In this document: positions 1 through 12,700 of the stretch, one piece after another
How positions within the stretch are numbered: the first letter of the stretch is position 1
Layout: the number at the start of each line of letters is the position of its first letter
DNA from: Sebastes aleutianus
Lineage: Eukaryota > Chordata > Actinopteri > Perciformes > Sebastidae
Direction: 5' to 3'
DNA: 64,000 nucleotides
NCBI GenBank assembly: GCA_916700875.1
Contig: CAKAKS010000291.1
Location: 1 to 64,000, forward strand
The notes under the pieces: model-generated
What the model saw: only the letters and a program-made list of their open reading frames with translations
Told to the model about the DNA's origin: nothing
Database searches by the model: none
Made by a program: the position numbers and the translations under genes

Positions 1-39
1 AGTCTCATGTCAACTTGGAAGCTAACCACACGTGTTAAT

Positions 40-663
40 GCTGAGGTAGGCAACAATTTTTTGGCATCATTGGGCAAAAATTCCATAATAACCTTTCAGC
101 ATATTGTATTTCAAGTGTTCTGAGAGAAAACTAGACTTCTGCACCTCCTCCTGGCTCTGTTTTCAGACTTTAAAATATCTAGACTTTGTCCAATCACAGG
201 TCATTTCAGAGAGAGAGAGAGCGTTTCTATTGGCTGTGTTTCGGTCATGTGAGCGGTGCTTGGTATTTCCTCAACTGATCTCAACATGGCTGCCGGGTCA
301 CAAACTTACTCATTTCACAGCTAAACAGTACACTACAAGATGTTTCTGGAAACATTTGAGGCGAGAAATAGACATTACAGTAACAGAATATTGATTCATA
401 TTTGATCAGCGCTGCCTAGTTTGACCATTTGGTCGGAGTTCGCAAGTAATTGACAGCTGGCTCTCATAGACAGCAGCTTGACAGCAGACCTCAGATCAGC
501 TCTTACTGGTTGATTTCCTCCAGTCTGTGAAATCTTGCAGATGCCGTAAGGAGTTGATTTTTTTCAGGTTACCTGTTTCATGTACTACTCAGGATATAGC
601 GACCGTTTAATAAAAAAATATTGTTTTAATCAGATTTGCTCCAATCTCGCCTACTTCAGCTTT
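40..663 (+). repeat. Dispersed teleost repeat, copy 1 (piggyBac-MITE-like)
   Basis: This block matches the block at 1366-1996 along most of its length: a shared 5' part (GGCATCATTGG, then a stretch rich in CTAGACTTCTGCACCTCC), a shared middle (GGTGCTTGGTATTTCCTCAA) and a shared 3' part (CAGCGCTGCCTAGTTTGACC). Copy 1 keeps one arm only of the internal inverted repeat seen in copy 2. Its right end, near GCCTACTTCAGC followed by TTTAAA, resembles the inverted left end of copy 2. The precise borders are uncertain. Confidence 0.6.
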
Positions 664-1365
664 AAACAATTAACTTGTTAACTAACTAAACATTTTATTT
701 GCACATACATCATAAAATCCAGATAATGAAAATAAGAAATGCGACAATAGAGGTCCAGAAACAACAGGCTTATACAACAGACCTCCCCTCTACTTAAGGA
801 GAAAAACAATCACAAACAAGGAAAAAAAAAGTCAAACAACTTGCAAACTGTGACATAGATTAGTGGCTGAGCAAACAACCACATTTTTTTTCGCCGGTCA
901 GGCCGGTCAGATCTGACTTGACAAAGAATGAAAGTGAAGTATGTGGGAAGGGTTTCTGGCTTAAGGCCCTGGAGATAACTAGTCTAGCAGGATAATAACA
1001 GCATTCCATATATAGAAAAGTAACCACCACATGGTTCCCAACCTGAGTATTAGGATGATAGAACATTGCTGCTTCACAACATTTCTATAATCTTAGCTTT
1101 TCTTTTTGTGAAAGTTTGTTACCTCTTCGGGAAAATATTAAAAAGACTATCTGAAGCTGCTAAATGCTCCACCAACCAGTCGCAGATTTTTTTCTGTCTG
1201 CTCTTTGGTGCTGAGCAGGTAGGGTACAGTGGGGTTTTAGAACTTTTTCACTGAAAACTGCTGTGGCTGAGAACAGTGAGAGTGAAGCAAAACAGTAAAT
1301 CTGTGGATCGGACAGCTAAACAATGAGCTGAAACTCTGTCGTTTGACTACGACTGACACATTTAA

Positions 1366-1996
1366 AGTGGCAGTAGGCAGAATATTTTTGGCATCATTGG
1401 ATAAAAGTTCCATAATAACCTTTCAGCATATTAAAATTCAAGTGTTCTGAGAGAAAACTAGACTTCTGCACCTCCTCGTGACTCTGTTTTCTGGCTTTAA
1501 AAAATCTAGTCTCTAGCGGGAGACTTTGGCCAATCACAGGTCATTTCAGAAAAAGAGAGCGTTCCTATAGGCTGTTCATTCAACGGAGGCAGCTGTCAAT
1601 CACTCGCAAACTACGATCAAATGGTCAAACTAGGCAGCGCTGATCAATTATGAATCAATATTCTGTTACTGTAATGACTATTTCTTGCGAGAATGAGAAA
1701 GTTTGCTCCGGCTGGTGGGCGGTGCTTGGTATTTCCTCAACTGATCTCAACATGGTTGCCGGGTCACAGACTTTCCTTTTACAGCTAAACGGTACACTAC
1801 AAGATGTTCCTGGAAGCATTTGAGGAGAGAAATAGGTATTATAGTAGCAGAATATTGATTCATATTTGATCAGCGCTGCCTAGTTTGACCGTTTGATCGG
1901 AGTTCGCGAGTGATTGACAGCTGCTCAGAGACGGCAAGGCTCTGATTGGTTGTTTTCCTCCGGTCTGTGAAATCTTGCAGATGCCATTAGGAGGTT
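1366..1996 (+). repeat. Dispersed teleost repeat, copy 2, with internal palindrome
   Basis: Starts directly after a TTAA at 1362-1365 with AGTGGCAGTAGGCAG, a terminus consistent with a TTAA-targeting (piggyBac-like) MITE; the start of a related copy appears at about 20178. It contains an imperfect inverted repeat with arms of about 100 bp at 1590-1690 and 1823-1922, sharing CAGCGCTGCCTAGTTTGACC, separated by about 130 bp. No coding capacity was seen. The right border is uncertain. Confidence 0.6.
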
Positions 1997-2706
1997 GTGA
2001 TGATGATCAGACGCTGCTGTTTGTGGATTACTTGAAACCAAAAGAATATCGCCTGCATCTTGATAACATTCCCAATCCTTTTTTCCTTTGTTGTAGTAAA
2101 CTGGTAAACGCACTGTTTAGGTTTGCTTTTTGAAAACACTGAAATTTGTATTTGTATTACTTTTGTTAAACATTGTACACTCATTTTGAAATTGATTCAC
2201 CCACAACCCTCTCATCACTGTTAATCAGTATCACAAATCCCTTTACAATCCCTTATTGAGGACAAAGTACACTTTTATTGGTATTATTATTTAAGCCACA
2301 CCGGCTCCACTGAATATTAACAGAGTTACTCAACCTGTTTGCCATGTGAGACTCAATGACAACCAGTCTGTTGAGGAAGAGGGAGGAGGCAAAAGACTGA
2401 AGAGCATGAACTGACACAGGCTGCAAACGAAGTGACACTTTGGTCGTTTGCTGCCCAGGTAGACACACTCTGTGTGGCAAATACCTGAACAGAGGAAAGC
2501 AGGAACTAAAGTGGACTACATACAGAGAAGTAGGTAAGGTTGAAATGTGACTCAGAGAGTAAGAAGTTTAAAGTCAACTGACCCTTTGTTATCATACTGT
2601 TAATGATAAGGAAATTGATGTAATTGATTGCTTCTGCAGATATGTTTATCTCTCTCATTGTTTTCTCTCTCTCTCTCTCTGCATCGCAGCAACCAAAACA
2701 GCATCA

Positions 2707-4871
2707 ATGCGGGGTCATGGGATTGTGGCCTGTTTGTGCGCCTTGCTGTCTATGGGATTGCTGGTGATTATTATGTGCCAACATCAAGTGTTGATCCAGA
2801 TGAGCAAGGACATAAACAAGCTGCCAATGGAGATAAAGAGACTCGATGATCAAATTTCAGAATTAGACACCATGGAGGTCTCGGTGGAAACGCTGCTGAT
2901 TCTGGGGGGAAAAATAGGGACGGAACTGAAGCTGGAGGCCAGACTGGGTCCAGAGATGGAGAAGACGAGAACAGAAATTGACACCTGTCGAGGAGAAAGG
3001 GTGAGAAGTTTATTTCTTTTTTTGCTTCGGCAACTTCCTTTCTGCTTCCTAAAAAGAACATTTTGTGACAATGTGACATGACCAGTGAGTGTGGCTCTTC
3101 ACGTACTCAGTGTGCTGCTGATAAAATGCTGTAGGACGGGGTGGAGAGGGTGGAGTCTAACAAATCTTCACACGCACTTTGCACATTTGTTTTTCATTAC
3201 CAGGCAGCAAAAGATGCAGCCAGAAAACGTTTGAGAATATTATTATGAAAATGAAGATCAATACTGAGTGCTTTGTGAACACAAACCTTGCGCAGTGGTG
3301 GAAACTCAGTACATTTACTCGTACTTAAGTACAATTTTAAGGTAGTTGTTGACTAATTCCATTGTTCTGCTTCTACTGCACTACATTTGAGAGGGAAATA
3401 TTTTTACTGCACTGCATTTATCTGACAGCTACAGTCTAGTTTTAGCTCGTCATGTTTCCGATGTCAGATGCAAAAGAAACGAATGCAACTTTGTGTAGCA
3501 GATCTTTGTTTTCTCTTCTGTCCCGCCCCATTAATCATCTCCCAACCCTTCAAATTGATCTTATGACCTTGTAAAACTGGCTCCACCTCAGACAGCTGTA
3601 ACAGTAAATGCATTAATGCGTCAGTATTAACTATCTACTAATGCAATATTAAATAATATACCAGTCACATGGGACATTTTTCTGTAGAACAAGTACTTTT
3701 GATGCTTTTAAGTAAATTTTGGTGATGATTATTTTACTTAAAGGACCAATATGTAATGTATTTACTGTAATAAATCATAAAATGACCGTGATATGTCATC
3801 AGAGATTACGGAAACATGCTAAATTGACGTACTGGCTTCTCCGACAACAATGCTACAGCCAGTATGTTCTCCTTTTTAAATTTACATTGCAAATGCTAGC
3901 TGTCAGTACTACACGTCACTGCTTTAAGTAGGAGTTTGAATGCAGGACTTGAATGTGGTCCTGGAGACACCTACTGTAGCAGGAACTATACACAGAGTAC
4001 TTATATTTCTGTCTGTGGACAGATATTGTCACCACGACAATGTCGGAACTGTGCAAGATGCAGTCACGAAACTTTACAGGTGTGTAGTTGAGATCAAAAT
4101 GAAGGTCTAGTTTGAAGGTCCGAGCAACAGGGGCGAAGGGGCCAATGCACCCCCACACTTTACACCCCTGGCCCGATTTGGCTGGTGTGATCCCATTGCA
4201 AGATGGTCTCTCTTAGTTATTGAGTATTTGTACGTTGTTGGATTTATACTTTTACTATCTGAGTATTTCTTCTTCCTTCTACCTTGGGGGAAAAACCTCC
4301 TGTTAGAGTCCACTAGTCTTACAGGTTGGGGGTAATTGTACGGTATTAAGACGCAAAATTAAATATTCAGTGTTTGTGTAACACAACTTCCAGGTCATGT
4401 CCACTGACATTTCTCCCACACTATTGTAGGAAAGAGCAGCCGATGAGCTGGCCATCAAGGAGAAGGAACTCACAGAGGCTGAAGGTATAACACACAATTA
4501 CCTCACAGATCATTTATGCTCAGCTGCTATAGTGCCATCATGTGGTGATATATAATAATTACTGTCTAAGTATGAACTGTTCCTTCTCACTCTTTTTTTG
4601 TTGTTGTCACTAAGCAATCTTAAAACCAGAGTCTGACGCCTGGAAGCAAGAGATCAATAATCTGTTAGGACAAGCGGTGGAGTACAGGCCAATATGTGAT
4701 CATTTGAAAGATAACCCAAAAGCTATGTAAGTCACAAGCATCAATCAAACATTTGTAGAAATGTTAATAAATATACAGTGAAATAATAATCATATGATTC
4801 TGTCTTTTAGGAAATTGTGCGGCACCAAAGGAGACCGCATCCTCGGAATGTTAAATTCTAAGCTCACATAA
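2707..4871 (+). CDS. Unrecognised small type II membrane protein with coiled coil
   Basis: Four coding exons: 2707-3000, 4430-4484, 4615-4726 and 4811-4871, all with GT-AG borders and matching phases, giving 173 residues. A noncoding stretch from the acceptor at 2689 precedes the ATG, with a CT-rich tract (2664-2681) as polypyrimidine tract. The protein has a short N terminus (MRGHG), one hydrophobic segment at about residues 5-24 and a charged, heptad-like region at about 30-65. A second Glu/Lys-rich helix lies at about 75-120, and the tail contains a few cysteines. This looks like a signal-anchor protein with an extracellular or lumenal coiled coil. I do not recognise the family and infer no function. 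A polyadenylation signal follows 8 bp after the stop. The splice chain is convincing; the biological role is open. Confidence 0.72.
3742..3923 (+). mobile_element. TTAA-flanked MITE, short internally deleted copy
   Basis: Flanked by TTAA at 3738-3741 and 3924-3927. The left end (AGGACCAATATGTA) and the right part (GTCAGTACTACACGTCACT) align with the larger element at 26073-26642, so this is an internally shortened copy of 182 bp. TTAA target duplication is typical of the piggyBac superfamily. It lies in intron 1 of the small membrane-protein gene. Confidence 0.65.
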
Positions 4872-4878
4872 CACTGAT

Positions 4879-4884
4879 AATAAA
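4879..4884 (+). terminator. Polyadenylation signal AATAAA
   Basis: AATAAA lies 8 bp after the stop codon of the small membrane-protein gene and would give a very short 3' UTR. Confidence 0.6.
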
Positions 4885-5514
4885 ACTGAATTTTTTTTTG
4901 ACTGAAACATTTGTGAGTCGGTGATTTTCTCTCCTGTCGGATCATTTATCATTTCTGGAATGTGTGGCATTGTTTCTTTGTCTATCTGAGTCTTTTTAAA
5001 ATTCTTTTTGGAGGGCATTTTTTGCTTCTATTATAGACACAAAATGAAGGGGAACTAGAGATGGGGGGTTGCCCTGCGGGACAATGGAAAATGTGATTAC
5101 ATGGCCGACGTCAGCAGTACATCCCGCCTTTCTGGTTTCTTGCTGTACAACATGCAAATAATCTCACATCGTCACTTTGCAATGCAAACACTGTCTTTAT
5201 GACACTAGTTGGTTAGTGTGGTATTTCACGAAGGCAGTTTTAGTACACAGAGGACACAGAGGTGTCTTATCTATCAATAAATGCACATATAAAAAAGTTT
5301 CTCCAAACTGTCAACTTTTCACGAGCCAAGAGAAACAGACATGTTTTCAGCTTTGTGACAATCAAACTGTATTTGTATAGCACCCTTTCATACAAGTCAT
5401 TGCAATTCAAAATGCTGACTGACAAGTGTATGATAAGGCAGTACAAAAATATGTCTAATCAAGGAAGGAATAATAAAATACAATGTAAATAATGGTCATA
5501 GAACATTCAAATTA

Positions 5515-6455
5515 CAGTTTTTCTCAGTCGCTTTGGTTCATTTCTCAGATCAGAATGGAAATTCTAAAAACTACTTGCTCGAAATCCACATCATCTAGTC
5601 ACTTGTGCACATCATAAAAGCAATTTCTCATTCTTTTGAACAAACTGCAAATGCTGCTGTTTCCTACATTATCAAATGTTGATCAAAATGTTTTATACTT
5701 GTTCTCTGTTGAATAGTCTTACGCCCCAAAAGCATCTAAGCATTAGTTCGTTGCTAAATCATTACATGCAAAATGGTTGAACCAGTTGTCGTAATCTGCC
5801 AAGCATATTTTATATACATATCTATAGACTTTTTTTTGGAAATGTGTCCTGAATTGATGAATTGCTCTTAGGTGAATCTTGACTTTCTCTAATGAAGAGG
5901 AATGTGTGAAGCGTTAGATCAACCAATGATCAACCAGTTCTCTATAAAATAGCTCAGATGTTTTTCTAATTTTGTATTTTTTTTTTCCTTTGTGCCGTAA
6001 AACAGTCTTTTATTTTTCTTTTCTGTAGGCTATCTCAATGACGTGGTCTGTCAACAAGGTGTAAATGTGAATCCCGTCAAATCTCTTGCAATCACTCTCC
6101 CATTTACATCAATGTGTAACTTTGTACTGTTGAAATTGATATGCGCCATACAGAAAAAGTGCAGTTTTGTGCATTTTCCATCATTGTCATCAAAACCTTA
6201 ACTGTAGTATGCTGTTATATTGACAACATGGCTAAGCAGCTTGACTATCTTGTTTGTTAACAATGACACAAGGACTTGATGACTGACATGTTCATTGACA
6301 GAAATATTTACTTTTGAGAGATAAACTAAAGAAAGTTACAGGCTTTCCTCCGTTGTGTTGTGCTGTTTGTACAAATTGTTTCGAGAAATGCCCTCACTGC
6401 TTTGCAAATGTTAAGGATGAATCGAGAACTGTACCAAAGCGACTGAGAAAAACTG
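5515..6455. mobile_element. Non-autonomous Tc1/mariner-like DNA transposon
   Basis: The ends are perfect inverted repeats of at least 20 bp (CAGTTTTTCTCAGTCGCTTT on the left, its reverse complement on the right), and each end is flanked by TA (5513-5514 and 6456-6457). The 941-bp interior has no long open frame, so the copy is non-autonomous. The TA target and CAG...CTG termini fit the Tc1/mariner/ISL2EU group; the exact family needs a repeat-library search. Confidence 0.8.
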
Positions 6456-6457
6456 TA

Positions 6458-8126
6458 AAAGCCAAACTAAAAGGTGGGTTTTAGGTTCATGTTTAATGAT
6501 GTCAACACTTCCAAAGCACAATGTTTATCTCACACTATAAAAGATTGATTAATTCATTCTAAAAATTGAAAATCTTTTGAGGATTCTCAGTGAAAAAAGT
6601 AAAGACGGCATATTTGGCCTCCAACATCTCATGAGCTATTTCATGACTTATGTCATTCTTCTGTCACAGGATTCCAGTTTCTCAGTGCCTGAGGGTCCCC
6701 AGATATATATATAAAGAAAGAGACCAAGTTCTTTATCTCTTTGTCTGTCTCTTCGGAGTCATTTTATCCTCGTTGACATCATCATGATATAATATTACCA
6801 TCTGTGAAAGGTCAACACATGCAGCTCTTGAAACTGTTGGAATTTGGTCAAATGATCAAAGGTTTACTTTACATCAGATGGAGAAACAACTACTTTACGT
6901 TACTTACTTTAATAACTTTAACATGTTAATGTTAATTAGTGAGCTTTACATGATAAAACTGTATTTATCCCGAGGGAAATTGTTGTGCAGCACTTGCATT
7001 TCAAAGTGGGAAAGAGGCCCTAGTAGCTGGGGAAAAAAAGCGAAAAAGTGCATTTCCCAAAACTCAAACTCTTTGTTTAAACAGGGAAAAGGTACATGTA
7101 ATTGCGTATTTTTTCAATCTGCGTTTGGCCCAATTCATATGTGGACAGTAAATCTGATAGGAAACATATGTGCCAATGTTACTTTTATAATAATCCACAA
7201 ATTGGAATTTTCCATCCATCTTGATTTCAGTCATCTTCAGTGTTTTTGATGTTTTTCCACTATATAATGATTTAAATAGCTCTACCTATAAAATGTTTAG
7301 TTCATTTTAAAAATGAACTGTTTACTGATTAACTTTGATCATGATATCCGAAACACTACACTAACATGACCCAGTAATTGTGACTGCGGCTTCTCAAGTT
7401 AGCCCGTTAGTGTCTAAGTCACAGGTGTAAATGACACCTGGCACTTCAGAGAGTGCACGGACCAGCAATGGGGAAATGTGATCTAAAACGGGGGGTTAAT
7501 GAAGACAGGCCTGGTCAAAGACAGGAAGACACTGGGAGAAAGAACATGTTGTGGGCAGCACTGAGCATGTTTACAAGCTTGTCCATTGGATTGAATATCT
7601 GAATACACAGGTGTAATTAAACATAATTTTGAGACATGCTGGTAGGCAAATGTTGTTACCTCTTTGGATAGAGCCAGGCTAGCTGTTTCCCCCTATTTCC
7701 AGTCTTTATGCTAAGCTAAGCTAACCAGCTGCGGGCTGTTAGTGGACAGACCATAAACTGTATATAAGAAGTGGACGCAGTCACCATGACGTCAACCAAT
7801 GGTTTGTGGATTACGGTTTTGAAGCCTTTAGTTCTGCATTTTGGCCGTCGCCATCTTGTTTTTTTGCAACCGGGTCTTCTTCCCGCAGCTGGCCACCATG
7901 TTTCTACGGTAGCTCAGAACGGACAAACCCAACACTGGCTCTAGATAGAGCCATTCACGTTTTCAGGTTTTCACGTTGGCTGTCGTAGTTCTCCTACCCG
8001 CTTGGCACACGAAAGAAGTTTAAGTTGGTTGCAATCTGCAACCTCACCACTACACGCCAAATTCCACACACTGCACCTTTAATAAGTTAAAATTAAAACC
8101 ATATTCATAATCAGTCACAATCTTTG
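6458..8126. other. Intergenic DNA with degraded repeat fragments
   Basis: No gene was found. At 7670-7740 there is a fragment with the GCTAAGCTAAGCTAACC signature seen in many fish repeats, and another part of that repeat appears in the opposite orientation near 18420-18470. At 7755-8090 is a second fragment (GAAGTGGACGCAGTCACCATG), a short inverted version of which occurs at about 46020-46062. Confidence 0.45.
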
Positions 8127-8810
8127 TCATGTTTTCTCTACTGGAAGGGCACCCTAGATGGCATTTAACATGTTTTCTTCATGTTTTCTCTACTGGAAGG
8201 GCACCCTAGATGGTGTTTAACATGTTTTCTTCATTTAAGGGCACTGTAGAGGGCACTGTGTCATGTTTTCTCCGCTGGAAAGGCACCTTAAATGGCATTT
8301 AACATGTTTTCTTCATGTTTTCTCTACTGGAAGGGCACCCTAGATGGTGTTTAACATGTTTTCTTGATTTAAGGGCACTCTAGAGGGCACTGCGTCATGT
8401 TTTCTCCGCTGGAAAGGCACACTAGATGGCAGTTTAACATGTTTTCTTCATGTTTTCTCTGCTGGAAGGGCACCCTAGATGGCATTTAACATGTTTTCTC
8501 TCATGTTTTCTCCACTTGAAAGACACCCTAGATGGCATTTAACATGTATTCTTCATTTAAGGGCACTCTAGAGGGCACTGCGTCATGTTTTCTCCGCTGG
8601 AAAGGCACACTAAATGTCAGTTTAACATGTTCTCTTCATGTTTTCTCTGCTGGAAGTGGCACCCTAGATGGCATTTAACATGTTTTCTCTCATGTTTTCT
8701 CCACTTGAAAGACACCCTAGATGGCATTTAACATGTATTCTTCATTTAAAGGCACTCTAGAGAGCACTGCGTCATGTTTTCTCCGCTGGAAGGGCACCCT
8801 AGAAGGCACT
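8127..8810 (+). repeat. Minisatellite with higher-order structure
   Basis: Diverged tandem units of roughly 50-60 bp share the core CATGTTTTCTC...CTGGAAGGGCACCCTAGATGG and ATTTAACATGTTTTCTTC. A second unit type (ATTTAAGGGCACTCTAGAGG) recurs at about 8233, 8369, 8549 and 8738, so the array has a higher-order period of roughly 135-190 bp. No coding frame persists through it. Confidence 0.85.
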
Positions 8811-9795
8811 TTTTTTGTACAGTATAGGCTAATTATTAATTATTACTAATTATTTTTTCTATAAAACTCTCTTAAATTAAAAAAATAAGGACTTTTGGAA
8901 GGTGGTTTTAATAGCAAATTTATATTAGCCAAGAAAGTGTAAGCTGTCAAAGATGAGGTGGTTGCACTCTGGTGTTGATAAATGAAAAATAATGAATAAT
9001 TTTACATAAAAAGGATAAAGTTAACCTCATGTTGTATTACACAGTGCGTCTCCTATCAAATGAATATCGAGTGTGGTGGTTTTCTCTCTTGAACAGGGAT
9101 GACCGGAATTGAGTAATTTACTGTATTTATTATGTTGCTGCTGACCTGGAGGCTGGAGGCTGGACCCAGTCCTGGCTGCGCAACCAGACGAGGAGGAGGA
9201 GGAGGAGAGAGGAAGAGAGAGGAGGAGGAGGAGGAGGAGAGAGGTGAGTGGACGCTGTTATGCCAACAAGCCGATTATTGAAGGCTACTGAGCCCTCTCT
9301 GTCAATTTGCGTCCGTCCTCTCATGGTCAAACAAAGGCGGACAGACACAATCACATCTGAGGCTGAAGTTTCTATCCTTACTTGGTCGGAGGCTTCATCC
9401 ATCACCGCACAGGAAAGGACTTTTTTTAAAGGACGCTGGAACTTTTTATGGATTTATATTGTGAGAACTCTTGTGGGGAAATCCATTATTTCTATTATAT
9501 GAGATTTTGAGACTTGTGTGCATGTGGTAAAAGTGACCTTCTTGGTGTCTTTTAGTTGCTGTTTTATTATATATTTTTTAAACTACAGTAGCTGCATGGT
9601 ATTTTATTTTTACATCTTTCTTAAAAGTGTTTCAGGATTTTTTGTAAAAGAAGTTAACACTAAAAGAATGCATGAAATGAAAATGGTAGCTGCAGAGAAC
9701 TTTATTAGTAAGTGAACTTTTACAATCAGGCTCCTGCAAGCCAAATCCTAAGAGACAACAGACAGAGCACCTCTTTGCTTTGCCCACTTTAAAAA
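8811..9795 (+). other. Upstream region of the HCN gene, purine tract, possible 5' exon
   Basis: A 56-bp GAG/GGA tract lies at 9187-9242 and ends in a strong donor-like GAG|GTGAGTGG, so a noncoding first exon ending near 9243 is possible. An acceptor-like TACAATCAG at 9721-9729 could precede the coding exon. Neither site can be proven from sequence alone. The rest shows nothing recognisable. Confidence 0.3.
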
Positions 9796-12700
9796 ATGCA
9801 AGGTATGATGAAAATGACCAGCCTCTCCAGGAGCACAGATGACCAGAGGAACGTCAGTGAGAGCCCGGCTCACAAACCAGAGACGTCCAGGCACTGCAGC
9901 TGGAGCAGCCTCCGCTTCTCCAGATGGAGAAGTGGCTCCCAGAGGACCACCCCACCTGGTACCCCCTCACCAAAGGGAGAGAAGAGGGCCGATGTGACCA
10001 AGACGCTCTTCTCCTTGGTCCAGACCCACAATGACGACTACACGGCGGATCCAGATGGTGTGCATGACACCAACGAGGAGGGCGAAGGAGGCGAAGACAC
10101 AGTACCCTCACCGAGCCATGTCTTTTACTTCAGTAGGAAATTTGGGTCCTTGCTGCAGCCAGGGGTCAACAAGTTCTCCCTGCGCATGTTTGGCAGCCAT
10201 AAGGGCGTTGCTGCTGAGCAGGCCAGGGTCCAGAGCTATGGAGTGTGGATCATCCACCCCTACAGTGACTTCAGGTAATGATGAGGTCATCTTCAGAGTT
10301 TCCTAACCTCAGTTTCCTCTTAATTTCAGTGCTGTTTTGTGGGACCCTACAAATGGGTCAAAACACAAGTCAGTGACCTTTTGCCAACACAAGATTCCCC
10401 CAATTCGTCATTAATCTTTCATAAACTTCCCTTGAAAGCATCCAGTTTACATCCAACCAAAGCCTGTGATGGAGCTCAGATCCAATTTTTCCAAGGGCAG
10501 GCTGCAGTACAGCAGCTGATGTCATGGTCCCCTCGCACATGATAAGGCGATGAAGGGATTTGATTAGTGATACAGTATATAGGACAAGATCATCTGGATT
10601 AATGATACCGCTGGTAACTCCCTTTCTCCCTGTTTATGACGAGAGGGGAACTGCATTCATTGATCCTGTTAGTTTAAGTGATCCAATGTATTCCATCTGA
10701 AAAAAATCCAATATTTTTGTTGCTCTAGTTTTGGCCTTGCTTTAGGAGGATTTGTCAGATAATTCAGCTTTTGGGGCTGAGCGACATCTTAGCAGCGATG
10801 CCCCCAAGCAGCCAGTCTGTGCGGTCACTAATAATAGCCGGCATCAAATTTAAACAATTTTTAAACATCAGGGCTATGCCAGACAGAGAGGATAAACCCG
10901 TGCAGAGGGATTATTGCCCATAAGAATCCCTATAATTCCAATCTTGCTCTATTATGCAATAATACACAGACAGCTGAGGGGGGGATTACTGAAGGCCTGT
11001 TCTCCTTAAACCTTATGCTCCAACTTCCCCTTTTTAATGGATGAGTTGGAATAGCACGGTTTCCTGTTTAGTGGTTAAGGTTGGATAGCTGGTTTAATTT
11101 TGTGTTTTAAGTCCAATTTAAAATTGGTAAATAAGTCTAATGCCATGCAACAAAGGTTCTTCTGAACTTAAAGTCCACTTAACTCGCTTGCACCGGAGCT
11201 GTCGACGATGTCACATCAGATGGAGTTTGCTCAGTTGTCATGGAGCTGTATGTTCAAACTTAGATTGTTCTGAGCACAAGATGCAAGCGAGCTGAATGCA
11301 AACATGTTATTCCTATGGTCTAAGACAGTCCAGAAATATATAATAATAGTATAATAGTATAAAATGTGGAGCTGCTCCATAGAAAATGAATGGGGAGAGA
11401 TGTTCTAGATGACACTGAGAGCACCCAGAAGAATGATCGGAGTATATGAGAACATTTTCTGTTTCATAACCTTTACAAAGCTACAATAGAATAAAGCTCA
11501 TTTGGGTATAAAAAAGAAAGCAAACGTTCTGTGGGTCCATAAAATCAGTCTCCCATTCATTGTCTATGGAGCAGCTCCAGACTTTATACCCTATGACATC
11601 ACAAGTTTGAGACTTCTCTGGTTTCTGGCTTCGAGAGAGAGTAGCTCACGTTCACAAATAGTGATTGAACTTTCCTCGGACGTGGAAATAACATATTGGA
11701 ATTATTAATCTAGTCGGTGTTCCCCTTTAATGTTTTGTCTGAGTTAAGCGTGTTAGCATGCTAACATTTGCTAATTAGCACTAAACACAATGTGCAGCTG
11801 AGGCTGATGGGAATGCCTTTAGTTCTGCAGGTATTTCAACATAAATCAAAGTAGTAGTAGATTGAAATTTTAATCTGATGGTGCAGCTGGACCAATGTAA
11901 GAGGATCCAAATGTCTGCACCGACTTTAATGGCGATCCATCCAATAGTTGTTGAGACATTTCACTCATGTCATGGTGGCACTAGGGGAAAAGTCAAGGGA
12001 TCACCAAAGTCATTAGGATTCATCCACTGAAGAACATAAATGTCTGTACCAACTTCAATGGCAATCCATATTATAGTTGTTGATATATTCTCAGTCTGGA
12101 CCGTCATTGTCTATCCCTACAGCCTACAGCAACGCCACTAGCATGGCTAAAAAGACAGAAAAATAGCAGATAGTCGTTTATCTTAACAGCAGATATGTAA
12201 CCTATTTATAACTTTTGTTGCTTTAAAAAGATATAAACTAAACTTACTTTATAGGCAGATTCAATGTTGGACTTACATTCGACATAAAATGCTATAAAAC
12301 CACATTCCTATTCCTGTTCCGCTCCCGCCGTTTATTTATAGCAAAATATGTCTAAAAGGTTTTCATATAGCAGAATTAACTCTGCTTCTCACTCATACTT
12401 AAGCACACGCTTCATGCAAGCAGCCATAATGACGTCCAGAGTCTTTGGTGGAGTTATTAGCAGCAAGCAACCACTAATCTGCTGCAACATGAGAGGAGAT
12501 GATAAGTAGTCATGTAAACCAGCGTGTAGACACAAAGGACACGGACGCGGGAGATTGATTGAGGGATAAACGTGAACGAGAATGAGGAACTAATCTATCT
12601 GTTCCTGCATCTCTCCGCTCTGACTGGTTAAGGAAGAAGGTCATTTTCTCACAGGGTTCATATTTTGATCACTGATGAGTGACGGTAAACAAAAATAGTC

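Larger units (their letters stand above)
1..2600. other. Intergenic region dominated by dispersed repeats
   Basis: No exon chain or conserved protein could be found on either strand. The stretch holds two copies of one dispersed repeat (about 40-663 and 1366-1996, described separately). A splice-donor-like TAG|GTAAGG at 2531-2539 could end a noncoding first exon of the gene starting at 2707, but nothing else supports it. Confidence 0.6.

Noticed and set aside
6878..7249. 123-codon frame between the first gene and the HCN gene
   Set aside because: AT-rich, no coding bias, no homologue recognised, no splice context.
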